A DNA stretch of 64,000 bases from Bradyrhizobium sp. PSBB068 (GTDB taxonomy: Bacteria; Pseudomonadota; Alphaproteobacteria; Rhizobiales; Xanthobacteraceae). The position numbers and the translations under genes were made by a program. The notes below the pieces were generated by a model, which ran no database searches, was not told the DNA's origin, and was given only the letters and a program-made list of their open reading frames with translations. The stretch lies in NCBI GenBank assembly GCA_016839165.1, contig CP069300.1:2790001-2854000 (forward strand), written 5' to 3'. This document shows positions 29,116 through 38,029 of the stretch, one piece after another (positions within the stretch are counted from its first letter, which is position 1; each line of letters starts with the position of its first letter).

Positions 29116-30075
29116 ATGAGCACTGTCCAGACATCAATGCCGGCGCGCGCTGCCGCAACGGGTGAGCCGTCGGCATGGTCGCGGCTCAAGGGAAACCGCA
29201 ATTGGGCGGCGTTCTGGTTCATGCTGCCGACGGCGGCATTCCTGATCCTGTTCCTGGCTTATCCTCTCGGCCTTGGCGTCTGGATGAGCTTCACCGACGA
29301 GCGCATCGGGCGCGCCGGAGCCTTTATCGGTGTCGAGAATTACCAGTGGCTGTGGGACGACTCGATCTTCTGGCTGTCGGTGTTCAACACCCTGCTTTAC
29401 ACGCTGATCGCAAGCGCCATCAAATTCGCGATCGGACTCTATCTCGCGCTGCTGTTGAACCGGCACATGCCGTTCAAGGCGGTGATCCGCTCGATCGTGC
29501 TGATCCCGTTCATCGTGCCGACCGTGCTGTCGGCGATCGCGTTCTGGTGGATCTACGATTCGCAGTTCTCGATCATCTCTTGGTCGCTGATCAAGCTCGG
29601 ACTGATCCACAGCAACATCAACTTCCTCGGCGACACGGAGTGGGCGCGGGCGAGCGTGATCTTCGCCAACGTCTGGCGTGGCGTTCCGTTTGTCGCGATC
29701 ACGCTGCTGGCCGGCCTGCAGACGGTCTCGCCATCGCTTTATGAGGCCGCCACGCTCGACGGTGCCACCGGCTGGCAGCGCTTTCGCTTCATCACTTATC
29801 CGCTGCTGACCCCGATCATCGCCGTGGTGATGACCTTCTCGGTGCTATTCACCTTCACCGATTTCCAGTTGATCTGGGCATTGACCCGCGGCGGCCCGGT
29901 CAACGCCACGCATCTGATGGCGACGCTGAGCTATCAACGCGGCATCATCAGCGGGCGGCTCGGCGAGGGCGCCGCGATCGCCACCGCGATGATTCCCTTC
30001 CTGGTGGCGGCCATCGCCATCTCCTGGTTCGGAATGCAGCGCCGCAAATGGCAGCAAGGATCGAGCAATGACTGA
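29116..30075 (+). CDS. sugar ABC transporter permease (UgpA/MalF type)
   Basis: Six-TM permease of 319 residues, first TM at AAFWFMLPTAAFLILFLAYPLGLGVWMS. The ATPase-docking EAA loop reads EAATLDGATGWQRFRFITYPLLTP. The long cytoplasmic N-terminus is charged and without further motif. Overlaps the second permease by eight bases, so the two subunits are coupled. Part of the importer whose ATPase and binding protein precede it. Confidence 0.92.
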   Translation: MSTVQTSMPARAAATGEPSAWSRLKGNRNWAAFWFMLPTAAFLILFLAYPLGLGVWMSFTDERIGRAGAFIGVENYQWLWDDSIFWLSVFNTLLYTLIASAIKFAIGLYLALLLNRHMPFKAVIRSIVLIPFIVPTVLSAIAFWWIYDSQFSIISWSLIKLGLIHSNINFLGDTEWARASVIFANVWRGVPFVAITLLAGLQTVSPSLYEAATLDGATGWQRFRFITYPLLTPIIAVVMTFSVLFTFTDFQLIWALTRGGPVNATHLMATLSYQRGIISGRLGEGAAIATAMIPFLVAAIAISWFGMQRRKWQQGSSND

Positions 30076-30973
30076 TTCAACCTTGCAATCGAAGGCCGTG
30101 ACCAACACCGGCGATGCCACCGAAGGCATGAACTATCTGGAGTCGCTGCCGCGACGCCTCGTTACGCTCTATTTGCCGCTGTTCATCATCCTCGTGGTGC
30201 TGCTGTTCCCGTTCTATTGGATGGTGCTGACGTCGATCAAGCCGGACGAGCAGCTCATCGACATGGACAAGTTCAACCCGTTCTGGGTGATCCATCCGAC
30301 CTTCAAGCACATCAGCAAGCTGCTGTTCGAAACCCAGTATCCGCGCTGGCTTTGGAACACGATGTATGTCGCTGTCGGCGCGACCTTCCTTTCCATCGTC
30401 GCCAGCGTGCTGTCGGCCTACGCGATCACGCGGCTGCGCTTCAAGGGTGCGGAGGCCGTTGGTGTCCTGATCTTCTTCGCTTATCTGGTGCCGCCATCGA
30501 TCCTGTTCATCCCGCTGGCGTCGGTGATCCAGGCCTACGGGCTGTTCGATTCGCCGCTGTCGTTGATCCTGGTCTATCCGACGCTGCTGATCCCGTTCTC
30601 GACCTGGCTCCTGATGGGTTACTTCAAGACCATCCCCTATGAGCTGGAAGAGTGCGCATTGATCGACGGCGCGTCGCGCTGGCAGATCCTGGTCAAGATC
30701 ATCGTGCCGTTGGCGATCCCGGGCCTGATCTCCGCTTTCATATTCTCGTTCACGCTATGCTGGAACGAGTTCATCTATGCGCTGACATTCCTGCAATCGA
30801 CACCGAACAAGACGGTTCCGGTCGCGATCGTCAACGAGTTCGTCGATGGCGACATCTACAAATGGGGCTCGTTGATGGCCGGAGCGCTGGTCGGCTCGTT
30901 GCCGCTGGTTATTCTTTACGCGTTCTTCGTTGAGCATTATGTGTCGGCCATGACGGGCGCCGTGAAGGAATAA
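30068..30973 (+). CDS. sugar ABC transporter permease (UgpE/MalG type)
   Basis: Six-TM permease of 301 residues with the EAA loop as EECALIDGASRWQILVKIIVPLAIPG. The first membrane segment (LVTLYLPLFIILVVLLFPFYWMVLTSIK) and the LIPFSTWLLMGYFKTIP segment are characteristic of the MalG half. Completes the importer heterodimer. A GGAGACG-type ribosome site for the next gene follows 30 bases after its stop, indicating that transport and catabolic genes share one message. Confidence 0.92.
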   Translation: MTDSTLQSKAVTNTGDATEGMNYLESLPRRLVTLYLPLFIILVVLLFPFYWMVLTSIKPDEQLIDMDKFNPFWVIHPTFKHISKLLFETQYPRWLWNTMYVAVGATFLSIVASVLSAYAITRLRFKGAEAVGVLIFFAYLVPPSILFIPLASVIQAYGLFDSPLSLILVYPTLLIPFSTWLLMGYFKTIPYELEECALIDGASRWQILVKIIVPLAIPGLISAFIFSFTLCWNEFIYALTFLQSTPNKTVPVAIVNEFVDGDIYKWGSLMAGALVGSLPLVILYAFFVEHYVSAMTGAVKE

Positions 30974-31018
30974 CGCGCCCACTCTGGACCGTGGAAGAAC
31001 AAGAAAAGGAGACGCGTC

Positions 31019-32005
31019 GTGCACATTCTGATCCTGGGTGCCGCCGGCATGGTCGGTCGCAAGCTCACCGAACGCCTGCTGCGTGAGGGCCGTCTCGGCA
31101 AGCAGGACATCAGCAAGATGACCTTGCAGGACGTGGTCGCGCCGGCCAAGCCCGCGAATGCCGCGATCCCGGTCAATGTCGTCGCATCCGACTTCGCTAA
31201 TGCCGGCGCTGCTGCGCCGCTGATCGCCGAGCGCCCCGACGTGATCTTCCATCTCGCCGCGATCGTCTCGGGCGAGGCGGAGGCGGAGTTCGACAAGGGC
31301 TACCGGATCAATCTCGACGGCACCCGCTACCTGATCGACGCGATCCGCGCCGTCGGCGGCGGCTATAAGCCGCGGCTGGTGTTCACCTCCTCGATCGCGG
31401 TGTTCGGCGCCCCGTTCCCTGAGAAGATCGGCGACGAGTTCTTTCACACGCCGCTGACCAGCTATGGCACGCAGAAGTCGATCTGCGAGCTCCTGATCAA
31501 CGACTATACCCGCAAGGGTCTGCTCGACGGGATATCCATCCGCCTGCCGACGATCTGCGTGCGCCCGGGCAAGCCGAACAAGGCGGCGTCCGGCTTCTTC
31601 TCCAACATCATCCGCGAACCGCTGGCGGGCGAGGAGGCGGTCCTGCCGGTGTCCGAGGACGTTCGGCACTGGCACGCCTCGCCGAAATCGGCGGTCGGAT
31701 TCCTGGTCCATGCCGGCACCATGGACCTCAACGCGATGGGACCGCGGCGCAATCTCAGCATGCCCGGGATGTCCGTCTCCGTCGGCGAGCAGATCGCAGC
31801 GCTGGAGCGGGTGGCCGGCAAGAACGTCACCGCGCGGATCAAGCGGGTGCCCGATCCGACCATCATCAGCATCGTCTCTGGCTGGCCGCGCGATTTCGCC
31901 ACCGAGCGCGCGCTGAAGCTCGGCTTCACCACCGCCGAGAAGACCTTCGACGACATCATCCGCATCCACATCGAGGACGAGCTCGGCGGCAAGTTTGCTG
32001 CTTAG
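31019..32005 (+). CDS. DenD-like NAD-dependent dehydrogenase (D-erythronate dehydrogenase family)
   Basis: Extended-type SDR of 328 residues. N-terminal nucleotide loop ILGAAGMVGRKL, catalytic YGTQK (Tyr149, Lys153), and the family-specific blocks FHLAAIVSGEAEAEFDKGYRINLDGT, RLPTICVRPGKPNKAASGFFSNIIREPL and VRHWHASPKSAVGFLVHA. These strongly resemble D-erythronate dehydrogenase (DenD), which oxidises a four-carbon aldonate at C2. GTG start at 31019 with AAGGAG eight bases upstream. No DenK/OtnC-type partners are adjacent; instead a kinase and KDPG-like aldolase follow, so its substrate here may differ. Confidence 0.85.
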   Translation: MHILILGAAGMVGRKLTERLLREGRLGKQDISKMTLQDVVAPAKPANAAIPVNVVASDFANAGAAAPLIAERPDVIFHLAAIVSGEAEAEFDKGYRINLDGTRYLIDAIRAVGGGYKPRLVFTSSIAVFGAPFPEKIGDEFFHTPLTSYGTQKSICELLINDYTRKGLLDGISIRLPTICVRPGKPNKAASGFFSNIIREPLAGEEAVLPVSEDVRHWHASPKSAVGFLVHAGTMDLNAMGPRRNLSMPGMSVSVGEQIAALERVAGKNVTARIKRVPDPTIISIVSGWPRDFATERALKLGFTTAEKTFDDIIRIHIEDELGGKFAA

Positions 32006-32029
32006 CTCCGCAGGCGCACGGGTCTTGCT

Positions 32030-32986
32030 ATGACCAGGGTTGCCAGCATCGGCGAATGCATGATCGAGCTGCGTCAGGCGACGGGCGGCCAGCCCGGCGG
32101 GCTGTATTCGCGCTCCTATGGCGGCGACACGCTGAACACCGCGGTCTATCTGTCGCGGCTCGGCGTCCACATCGACTATATCACGGCGCTCGGCGACGAC
32201 GGGCTCAGTGATGAGATGATCGCCGGCTGGGCGGCGGAAGGCATCGGCACCAAGCATGTCGCGCGATTGGCAGGCAAGCTGCCCGGGCTCTATCTGATCC
32301 AGACCGACGACAAGGGCGAGCGGCGCTTCTTCCACTGGCGCGATAGCGCCGCCGCCCGTGAGCTGATGGACCTTCCGGAGACGGACGACATCCTGAACTC
32401 GCTCGCGACCTACGATATCGTCTATCTCTCCGCGATCACGCTCTCGATCCTGCGCGAGGACGGGCGCGAGCGGCTGATGGCTGCGCTGAAGCGGGCGCGG
32501 CTCCTGGGCACGCGTTTCGCATTCGACACCAATTTCCGCGCCCGCGGCTGGCCGGACCTGGGCGTCGCGCGAAGCGTCTTCAGCAGCGCATTCGACACCG
32601 CCGATATCGTGCTGGCGTCGACCGAAGACCTCGCACCGCTCTATCCCGGCGAGAGCAACACGGCGCTGCTCGCCGGCATTTCGAGCCCCGAGGTGGTGCT
32701 CAAGCTTGCCGAGCCCGCCTGCATCGTGCGCTCCGCTACCGGGACGACCGAGGTGAGGGCGGAGCCGCTCATCAAGCCGGTGGTTGACACCACGGCGGCC
32801 GGCGACAGTTTTGCCGCAGCCTACCTTGCTGCGCGGCTCGGTGGCGCCGAGCCCGCAGAGGCGGCGCGCGCCGGTCATCGTCTGGCCGGTGTCGTGGTGT
32901 GCTATCCCGGCGCGATCATTCCACGCTACGCCATGCCGCCGAAGAAGGCGCCTCGTCCCCCACCATCCCGCAAGGCCTCGCAATGA
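32030..32986 (+). CDS. kdgK: PfkB family sugar kinase, 2-keto-3-deoxygluconate kinase type
   Basis: Ribokinase-fold enzyme of 318 residues. N-terminal SIGECMIELR and GGDTLNTAVYLSRLG, the lid and ribose-site strands, then the PfkB signature DTTAAGDSFAAAYLAARL with catalytic Asp. The GGDTLNTAVYLARLG block is characteristic of KdgK, which makes 2-keto-3-deoxy-6-phosphogluconate from KDG. The stop codon overlaps the next start (ATGA), coupling it to the aldolase that would split its product. Symbol by similarity and context. Confidence 0.87.
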   Translation: MTRVASIGECMIELRQATGGQPGGLYSRSYGGDTLNTAVYLSRLGVHIDYITALGDDGLSDEMIAGWAAEGIGTKHVARLAGKLPGLYLIQTDDKGERRFFHWRDSAAARELMDLPETDDILNSLATYDIVYLSAITLSILREDGRERLMAALKRARLLGTRFAFDTNFRARGWPDLGVARSVFSSAFDTADIVLASTEDLAPLYPGESNTALLAGISSPEVVLKLAEPACIVRSATGTTEVRAEPLIKPVVDTTAAGDSFAAAYLAARLGGAEPAEAARAGHRLAGVVVCYPGAIIPRYAMPPKKAPRPPPSRKASQ

Positions 32987-33633
32987 CAACGACATCGAAG
33001 CAGGACCAGATCGCCGAGCTGATCCGCCGGGCCACCGTGATCCCGGTGCTGACCATCGAGCGGGTCGAGGACGCCGTCCCGCTCGCCAGGGCGCTGGTCG
33101 CCGGCGGCGTGCGCACGCTCGAGGTGACGCTGCGTACGCCGGTCGCGGCCGATGCGGCCAAAGCCATCATCGCCGAGGTGCCCGACGCGGTGGTCGGGAT
33201 CGGCACCATCCTCAATGCCGGTGATCTGGCGCGCGCCGAGGCGCTCGGCGCCAAATTCGGCATCAGCCCGGGCGCGACGCCCGAGCTGCTGAAGGCGGTG
33301 GCTGCCAGCCGGCTGCCGTTCGCGCCGGGGATCGCGACCGCGTCCGAGCTCATGCAGGCGCTGGCGCACGGCTTCGACGTCGTCAAATTCTTCCCGGCCG
33401 AGCAGGCCGGCGGTATCAAGGCACTGCGGGCCTTGGCCGGTCCATTCCCGAATGTCAGGGTCTGCCCGACCGGCGGCATTGGCGAGGCCAATGCGGCGAC
33501 CTGGCTTGCCGAGGCCAACGTGCTCGCGGTCGGCGGCTCCTGGCTGTGCCCGGCGGCCGATATCCGCGCCGGCAACTGGGCGGGCATAACCGCCATGTGC
33601 GCCAAGGCGATGAAAACGCTGAAAGCCGGCTGA
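32983..33633 (+). CDS. eda: KDPG/KHG-type bifunctional aldolase
   Basis: Class I aldolase of 216 residues in the Eda family; cleaves 2-keto-3-deoxy-6-phosphogluconate (or analogue) to pyruvate and glyceraldehyde 3-phosphate. Schiff-base lysine in FDVVKFFPAE (about Lys135), Glu in LEVTLRTP (about Glu47) and the phosphate-binding PTGGIG block are present. The start is the ATG overlapping the kinase stop. Final enzyme of the sugar-acid pathway encoded here; the acyl-CoA cluster starts 44 bases after it. Confidence 0.92.
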   Translation: MTTTSKQDQIAELIRRATVIPVLTIERVEDAVPLARALVAGGVRTLEVTLRTPVAADAAKAIIAEVPDAVVGIGTILNAGDLARAEALGAKFGISPGATPELLKAVAASRLPFAPGIATASELMQALAHGFDVVKFFPAEQAGGIKALRALAGPFPNVRVCPTGGIGEANAATWLAEANVLAVGGSWLCPAADIRAGNWAGITAMCAKAMKTLKAG

Positions 33634-33677
33634 AGATACGCTACATAACTCCCGAACAGGAACAGGGAGATACGGCC

Positions 33678-34850
33678 ATGACAGCAGCCAGCATTGTGGG
33701 TTGGGCGCACACGCCATTCGGCAAGTTCGACGTGGAGACCGTCGAAAGCCTCGTCGTCAAGGTCGCCAATGAGGCGCTGGCCGATGCCGGCATTGCCGCA
33801 TCCGATGTCGACGAGATCATGCTCGGCCATTTCAACGCCGGCTTCTCGCCGCAGGATTTCACGGCCTCGCTGGTGCTGCAGGCCAATCCGGCGCTGCGCT
33901 TCAAGCCGACGACGCGGGTCGAGAACGCCTGCGCCACCGGTTCGGCCGCCGTGCACCAGGGCATTCGCGCCATCGAGGCGGGTGCCGCCAAGATCGTGCT
34001 GGTCGTCGGCGTCGAGCAGATGACCAAGACGCCGGGCCCTGAGATTGGCAAGAACCTGTTGAAGGCGTCGTATCTGCCCGAGGACGGCGATACGGTCGGC
34101 GGTTTCGCCGGGGTGTTCGGCAAGATCGCGCAGTCCTATTTCCAGAAATACGGCGACCAGTCGGACGCGCTGGCGATGATCGCGGCGAAGAACCACAAGA
34201 ACGGCGTCGCCAATCCCTATGCGCAGATGCGCAAGGATTTCGGCTTCGAGTTCTGCCGCGCCGAGAGCGAGAAGAACCCCTATGTCGCCGGACCCTTGAA
34301 GCGCACCGACTGCTCGCTGGTGTCGGACGGCGCCGCCGCGCTGGTGCTGACCGACGCCGAGACCGCCAGGAGCATGGGCAAGGCGGTGAACATCCGCGCC
34401 ACTGCGCATGCGCAGGATTTCCTGCCGATGTCCAAGCGCGACATCCTGCAGTTCGAAGGCTGCACCGTTGCGTGGCAGCGCGCGCTGGACAAGGCCGGCC
34501 TGCAACTCTCCGATCTGTCCTTCGTCGAGACCCACGATTGCTTCACGGTCGCCGAACTGATCGAATATGAAGCGATGGGCCTGACGCCGAAGGGGCAGGG
34601 TGCGCGCGCCATCAAGGAAGGTTGGACCCAGAAGGACGGCAAGCTGCCGGTCAATCCATCCGGCGGCCTCAAGGCCAAGGGCCATCCGATCGGCGCCACC
34701 GGCGTTTCGATGCATGTGATGAGCGCGATGCAGCTCGCCGGCCAGGCGCCGGAGGGCATGCAGCTCAAGAACCCGCAAATCGGCGGCATCTTCAACATGG
34801 GCGGTGCTGCGGTCGCCAATTACGTCTCGATCCTCGAGCCGGCCAAGTAG
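33678..34850 (+). CDS. thiolase family protein (SCP-x/acetyl-CoA acetyltransferase-like)
   Basis: 390-residue thiolase. Nucleophilic Cys at about 85 (RVENACATGSAAVHQ), the ETHDCFTVAELIEYE block of SCP-x thiolases and the catalytic His loop KGHPIGATG are intact. The usual second catalytic cysteine of biosynthetic thiolases near the C-terminus is absent (IGGIFNMGGAAV), as in the SCP-x branch. GGGAGA precedes the ATG. First gene of an acyl-CoA catabolic cluster, so likely cleaves a beta-keto acyl-CoA of unknown chain. Confidence 0.9.
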   Translation: MTAASIVGWAHTPFGKFDVETVESLVVKVANEALADAGIAASDVDEIMLGHFNAGFSPQDFTASLVLQANPALRFKPTTRVENACATGSAAVHQGIRAIEAGAAKIVLVVGVEQMTKTPGPEIGKNLLKASYLPEDGDTVGGFAGVFGKIAQSYFQKYGDQSDALAMIAAKNHKNGVANPYAQMRKDFGFEFCRAESEKNPYVAGPLKRTDCSLVSDGAAALVLTDAETARSMGKAVNIRATAHAQDFLPMSKRDILQFEGCTVAWQRALDKAGLQLSDLSFVETHDCFTVAELIEYEAMGLTPKGQGARAIKEGWTQKDGKLPVNPSGGLKAKGHPIGATGVSMHVMSAMQLAGQAPEGMQLKNPQIGGIFNMGGAAVANYVSILEPAK

Positions 34851-34872
34851 CTTGACCGGCCAAGTAGCTTGA
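34839..34872. repeat. 17-bp perfect tandem duplication across a stop/start junction
   Basis: CCGGCCAAGTAGCTTGA occurs twice head to tail (34839-34855 and 34856-34872). The first copy contains the thiolase stop codon; the second contains the TTG used as ligase start. Removing one copy would place that TTG two bases after the TAG, an overlap-like junction typical of coupled genes. The duplication therefore looks recent and harmless to both frames. Confidence 0.8.
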
Positions 34873-36404
34873 ACATTGCCGAATGGCTGGCGGCGACGGC
34901 GCGGGCACGCCCCGATGCGCCGGCGCTGCTGACCGGCTTCGATCTCGACGCCGATTACGCGACCTTCGCCCGCCGCGCCGCCTCGATCGGGGCGGCGCTG
35001 GCGCACGATCATGGTATTGCCGCCGGCGACCGCGTCGCGTTGTTTGCGTCGAACTGCACGCAATATCTCGAATGCCTCTACGGCATCTGGTGGATCGGCG
35101 CCGTCGCGATCCCGATCAACGCCAAGCTGCACGGCCGCGAGGCGGCGTGGATCTGCGGCAATGGTGGCGCGAGGCTTGCTTTCGTGTCCGATGACACGAT
35201 CGACGCACTGACCGAAGCCCGGGACGATTGCCCCGCCGCCATGACCCTGCTGTCGGTCGACAGCGACGCGTACAGGGCGATGCGAAGGGGCGAGGGCGCG
35301 CCCGCGCCGCTGCCGCGCGAAAGCAACGATCTCGCCTGGCTGTTCTATACGTCGGGCACGACAGGCCGCCCCAAGGGCGTGATGCTCAGCCACGGCAATC
35401 TGCTTGCGATGTCGCTGTGCTATCTCGCCGACGTTGACCAAGCGACGCCGAACGACGCCTCGCTCTATGCCGCGCCGATTTCGCATGGCGCAGGCCTCTA
35501 TAATTTCCCGCATGTCCGCATGGGCGGCCGCCACGTCGTTCCTGAAACCGGCGGCTTCGATCCGGACGAGGTGCTCAACCTCGGCCGCCAGCTCGACAAT
35601 GTCGTGATGTTTGCAGCGCCCACCATGGTGCGCCGGCTGGTCGATGCCGCCAGGAAGCGCGGCGAGAACGGCGAAGGGCTGCGCACCATCATCTATGGCG
35701 GCGGCCCGATGTACACCGTCGACATCAGGGATGCGATGGCGACGATGGGCCCGCGCTTCGTGCAGATCTACGGCCAGGGCGAGTCGCCGATGACCATCAC
35801 GGCGCTGTCGCGTGACTGGCATCGCGCCAGCGATCATCCGCGCTATCTCGAACGGCTGGCGTCGGTGGGGACCGCGCAGAGCGTCGTCACCGTCCGCATC
35901 ACCGACAAGGACGGCACGCCGCTGCCCGCCGGCGAGACCGGCGAGATCGAGGTCAAGGGTTTGACCGTGATGCTCGGCTACTGGAACAACCCGAAGGCCA
36001 ATGCCGAGACGCTGAGGGACGGCTGGCTGCGCACCGGCGACGTCGGCCGGCTCGACGCCGACGGCTTCCTGACGCTGTCGGACCGCTCCAAGGACGTCAT
36101 CATCTCCGGCGGCACCAACATCTATCCGCGCGAGGTCGAGGAAGCGCTGCTGACGCATCCCGACGTCCGCGAAGTCTCGGCGATCAGCGTGCCGGATCCG
36201 GAATGGGGCGAGATCGTCGTCGCCTGCGTCGTGCTGGAGGATGGTGTCACCGCCGACGACGGCAGGCTCGACGCGCACTGCCTTGCCTCGATCGCCCGCT
36301 TCAAGCGGCCGAAACGCTACGTCTATCTCGATGCCCTGCCGAAGAACAATTACGGCAAGGTGCTGAAGACCGCGCTGCGGGAGATGATGGCCAAGCAGGC
36401 GTAA
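34869..36404 (+). CDS. class I adenylate-forming enzyme, acyl-CoA ligase
   Basis: 511-residue ligase that activates a carboxylic acid to its CoA thioester with ATP. P-loop LFYTSGTTGRPKGVMLSH, A5-type YGQGESP, A7 LRTGDVGRLDADGF, hinge DRSKDVIISGGTNIYPREVEE and the catalytic Lys in PKNNYGKVLKTALRE are all present. The start appears to be TTG 34869, since no ATG or GTG lies ahead of the conserved MNIAEWLAATARARPDAPAL. The substrate pocket does not allow a prediction; neighbours suggest an isoprenoid, branched or aromatic side-chain acid. Confidence 0.9.
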   Translation: MNIAEWLAATARARPDAPALLTGFDLDADYATFARRAASIGAALAHDHGIAAGDRVALFASNCTQYLECLYGIWWIGAVAIPINAKLHGREAAWICGNGGARLAFVSDDTIDALTEARDDCPAAMTLLSVDSDAYRAMRRGEGAPAPLPRESNDLAWLFYTSGTTGRPKGVMLSHGNLLAMSLCYLADVDQATPNDASLYAAPISHGAGLYNFPHVRMGGRHVVPETGGFDPDEVLNLGRQLDNVVMFAAPTMVRRLVDAARKRGENGEGLRTIIYGGGPMYTVDIRDAMATMGPRFVQIYGQGESPMTITALSRDWHRASDHPRYLERLASVGTAQSVVTVRITDKDGTPLPAGETGEIEVKGLTVMLGYWNNPKANAETLRDGWLRTGDVGRLDADGFLTLSDRSKDVIISGGTNIYPREVEEALLTHPDVREVSAISVPDPEWGEIVVACVVLEDGVTADDGRLDAHCLASIARFKRPKRYVYLDALPKNNYGKVLKTALREMMAKQA

Positions 36405-36486
36405 ATCGCCCGGCGCGGCGTCGCGGGGGGATAGGCCGATGCGTCCAGTCGCGCTAAGCTTGGAACAGGCTTCGGAGACTGCACCC

Positions 36487-36687
36487 ATGGGAAACGAGAG
36501 CTTTCTGTCGCTGTCGGAACTGAATGACCGGATCGCGATCCTGCGCGACAATATCCGGCAGTTGATCGAACAGGCCGCCGGCGCTGCCGGCGCCGAAGTC
36601 GAGGAGCGCATCGCCGAACGGCTTGAACAGCAGAATGAGGAGCTGGAAAGGCTCCTGAAGGCGCGCGACGCGCTGCCGGGGCAATAG
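36487..36687 (+). CDS. small coiled-coil protein of unknown function
   Basis: 66 residues, strongly helical with heptad spacing (LNDRIAILRDNIRQLIEQAA, then EERIAERLEQQNEELERLLKARDAL), predicting a short dimeric coiled coil. Start at ATG 36487 (MGNESFLS) because GGAG lies about nine bases upstream; an in-frame ATG at 36439 would add 16 residues. It sits between the ligase and CoA-transferase genes on the same strand. No family recognised. Confidence 0.65.
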   Translation: MGNESFLSLSELNDRIAILRDNIRQLIEQAAGAAGAEVEERIAERLEQQNEELERLLKARDALPGQ

Positions 36688-36818
36688 TCCGCAGGACGGA
36701 TTAACGAGACATCGCGCCGCCGCCGCGCATACGCCCATACGCCCGGCGCAGCTTGATCTCGGCAAAGACCTCCCGTTACTAGGCTTCAATCCAGAACAGC
36801 CGGGGAGCGAGCAGCACG

Positions 36819-38018
36819 ATGGGACCATTGCAGGGTATCAAGGTCGTCGACATGACGACCGTGCTGATGGGACCCTACGCCACGCAGATGCTCGGCGATT
36901 ACGGCGCCGATGTCATCAAGGTGGAATCGCCCGACGGCGACGTGACGCGGCAGATCGGTCCGACCCGGCATCCCGGCATGGGCCCGGTGTTCCTCAATAC
37001 CAACCGCAGCAAGCGTTCGGTCTGCCTCGACCTGAAGAAGCCCGCGGGCCGCGAGGCCGTGCTGCGGCTGATCGCGAAGGCCGACGTGCTGGTCTACAAC
37101 GTGCGCCCGCAGGCGATGGCGCGGCTGCAGCTCGACTACGACGTCGTCGCCAAGGTCAATCCGCGGCTGATCTATGCCGGCGTGTTCGGCTTCGGCCAGG
37201 ACGGGCCGTATGCCGCAAAGCCCGCCTATGACGATCTGATCCAGGGCGCCACAGCGCTGCCGGCGCTGATGGCGCAGACCTCGGACGGCGTGCCGCGCTA
37301 CGTGCCGAACGCGCTGGTCGACCGCATCGTCGGTCTCACCGCGGTCGGCGCGATCTGCGCGAGCCTCGTGCATCGCGACCGCACCGGGCAAGGCCAGCGC
37401 GTCGACATTCCGATGTTCGAGACCATGGCCGGCTTCGTCATGGGCGACCACATGGGGGGGCTTACTTACGATCCGCCGCTCGACAAGGGCGGCTATGCCC
37501 GCCACCTCTCGCCGGACCGGCGGCCCTACAAGACGCTGGACGGCTACATCTGCGTCATCGTCTACAACGACAAGCAGTGGGAGAACTTCTTTAAGGCGAC
37601 CGGCCGCGACGATCTGCGCAGCGACCCGAAATTCGCGACCTTCGCCGGCCGCGCCACCAACATCGACGTGGTCTACGCCGAGCTCGCGCGCATCCTTGAG
37701 ACCAAGACCACCGCCGAATGGAACGCAATCCTCGAGCAGGCCGACGTGCCTGTGATGCCGATGCACGATCTCGAGAGCCTGCTCGAGGACCCGCATATGG
37801 TCGCAACCGGTGTCTTCCCCGTGATCGATCATCCGACCGAGGGCCGCATCCGCAGCATGACGCCGTCGGCACGCTGGTCGGAGACCAAGGTGGAGCCGAG
37901 CCGGTTGGCGCCGCGGCTCGGCGAGCATAGCGTGGAGATCCTGCAGGAGGCAGGTTTCTCGACCGAGGAGATCGCGGCGATGCTGCGCGAAGGCGCCGCC
38001 AGAGCGGCGCAGGCATAG
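36819..38018 (+). CDS. CaiB/BaiF family CoA-transferase (class III)
   Basis: Enzyme of 399 residues that moves CoA between carboxylic acids through an aspartyl-CoA thioester intermediate. N-terminus LQGIKVVDMTTVLMGPYATQMLGDYGADVIKVE is diagnostic, followed by NRSKRSVCLDLKKPAGR and the YAAKPAYDDLIQGATAL block near the catalytic region. Preceded by a small intergenic stretch and followed after 11 bases by an acyl-CoA dehydrogenase, a frequent pair. Together with the ligase it gives two routes to activate substrate in this cluster. Confidence 0.92.
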   Translation: MGPLQGIKVVDMTTVLMGPYATQMLGDYGADVIKVESPDGDVTRQIGPTRHPGMGPVFLNTNRSKRSVCLDLKKPAGREAVLRLIAKADVLVYNVRPQAMARLQLDYDVVAKVNPRLIYAGVFGFGQDGPYAAKPAYDDLIQGATALPALMAQTSDGVPRYVPNALVDRIVGLTAVGAICASLVHRDRTGQGQRVDIPMFETMAGFVMGDHMGGLTYDPPLDKGGYARHLSPDRRPYKTLDGYICVIVYNDKQWENFFKATGRDDLRSDPKFATFAGRATNIDVVYAELARILETKTTAEWNAILEQADVPVMPMHDLESLLEDPHMVATGVFPVIDHPTEGRIRSMTPSARWSETKVEPSRLAPRLGEHSVEILQEAGFSTEEIAAMLREGAARAAQA

Positions 38019-38029
38019 GAGCACGACAG

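Noticed and set aside
32916..36611. 1231-codon open frame on the minus strand across aldolase, thiolase and ligase
   Set aside because: Low-complexity His/Arg/Asp-rich translation, antisense to three clear enzymes; a shadow frame.
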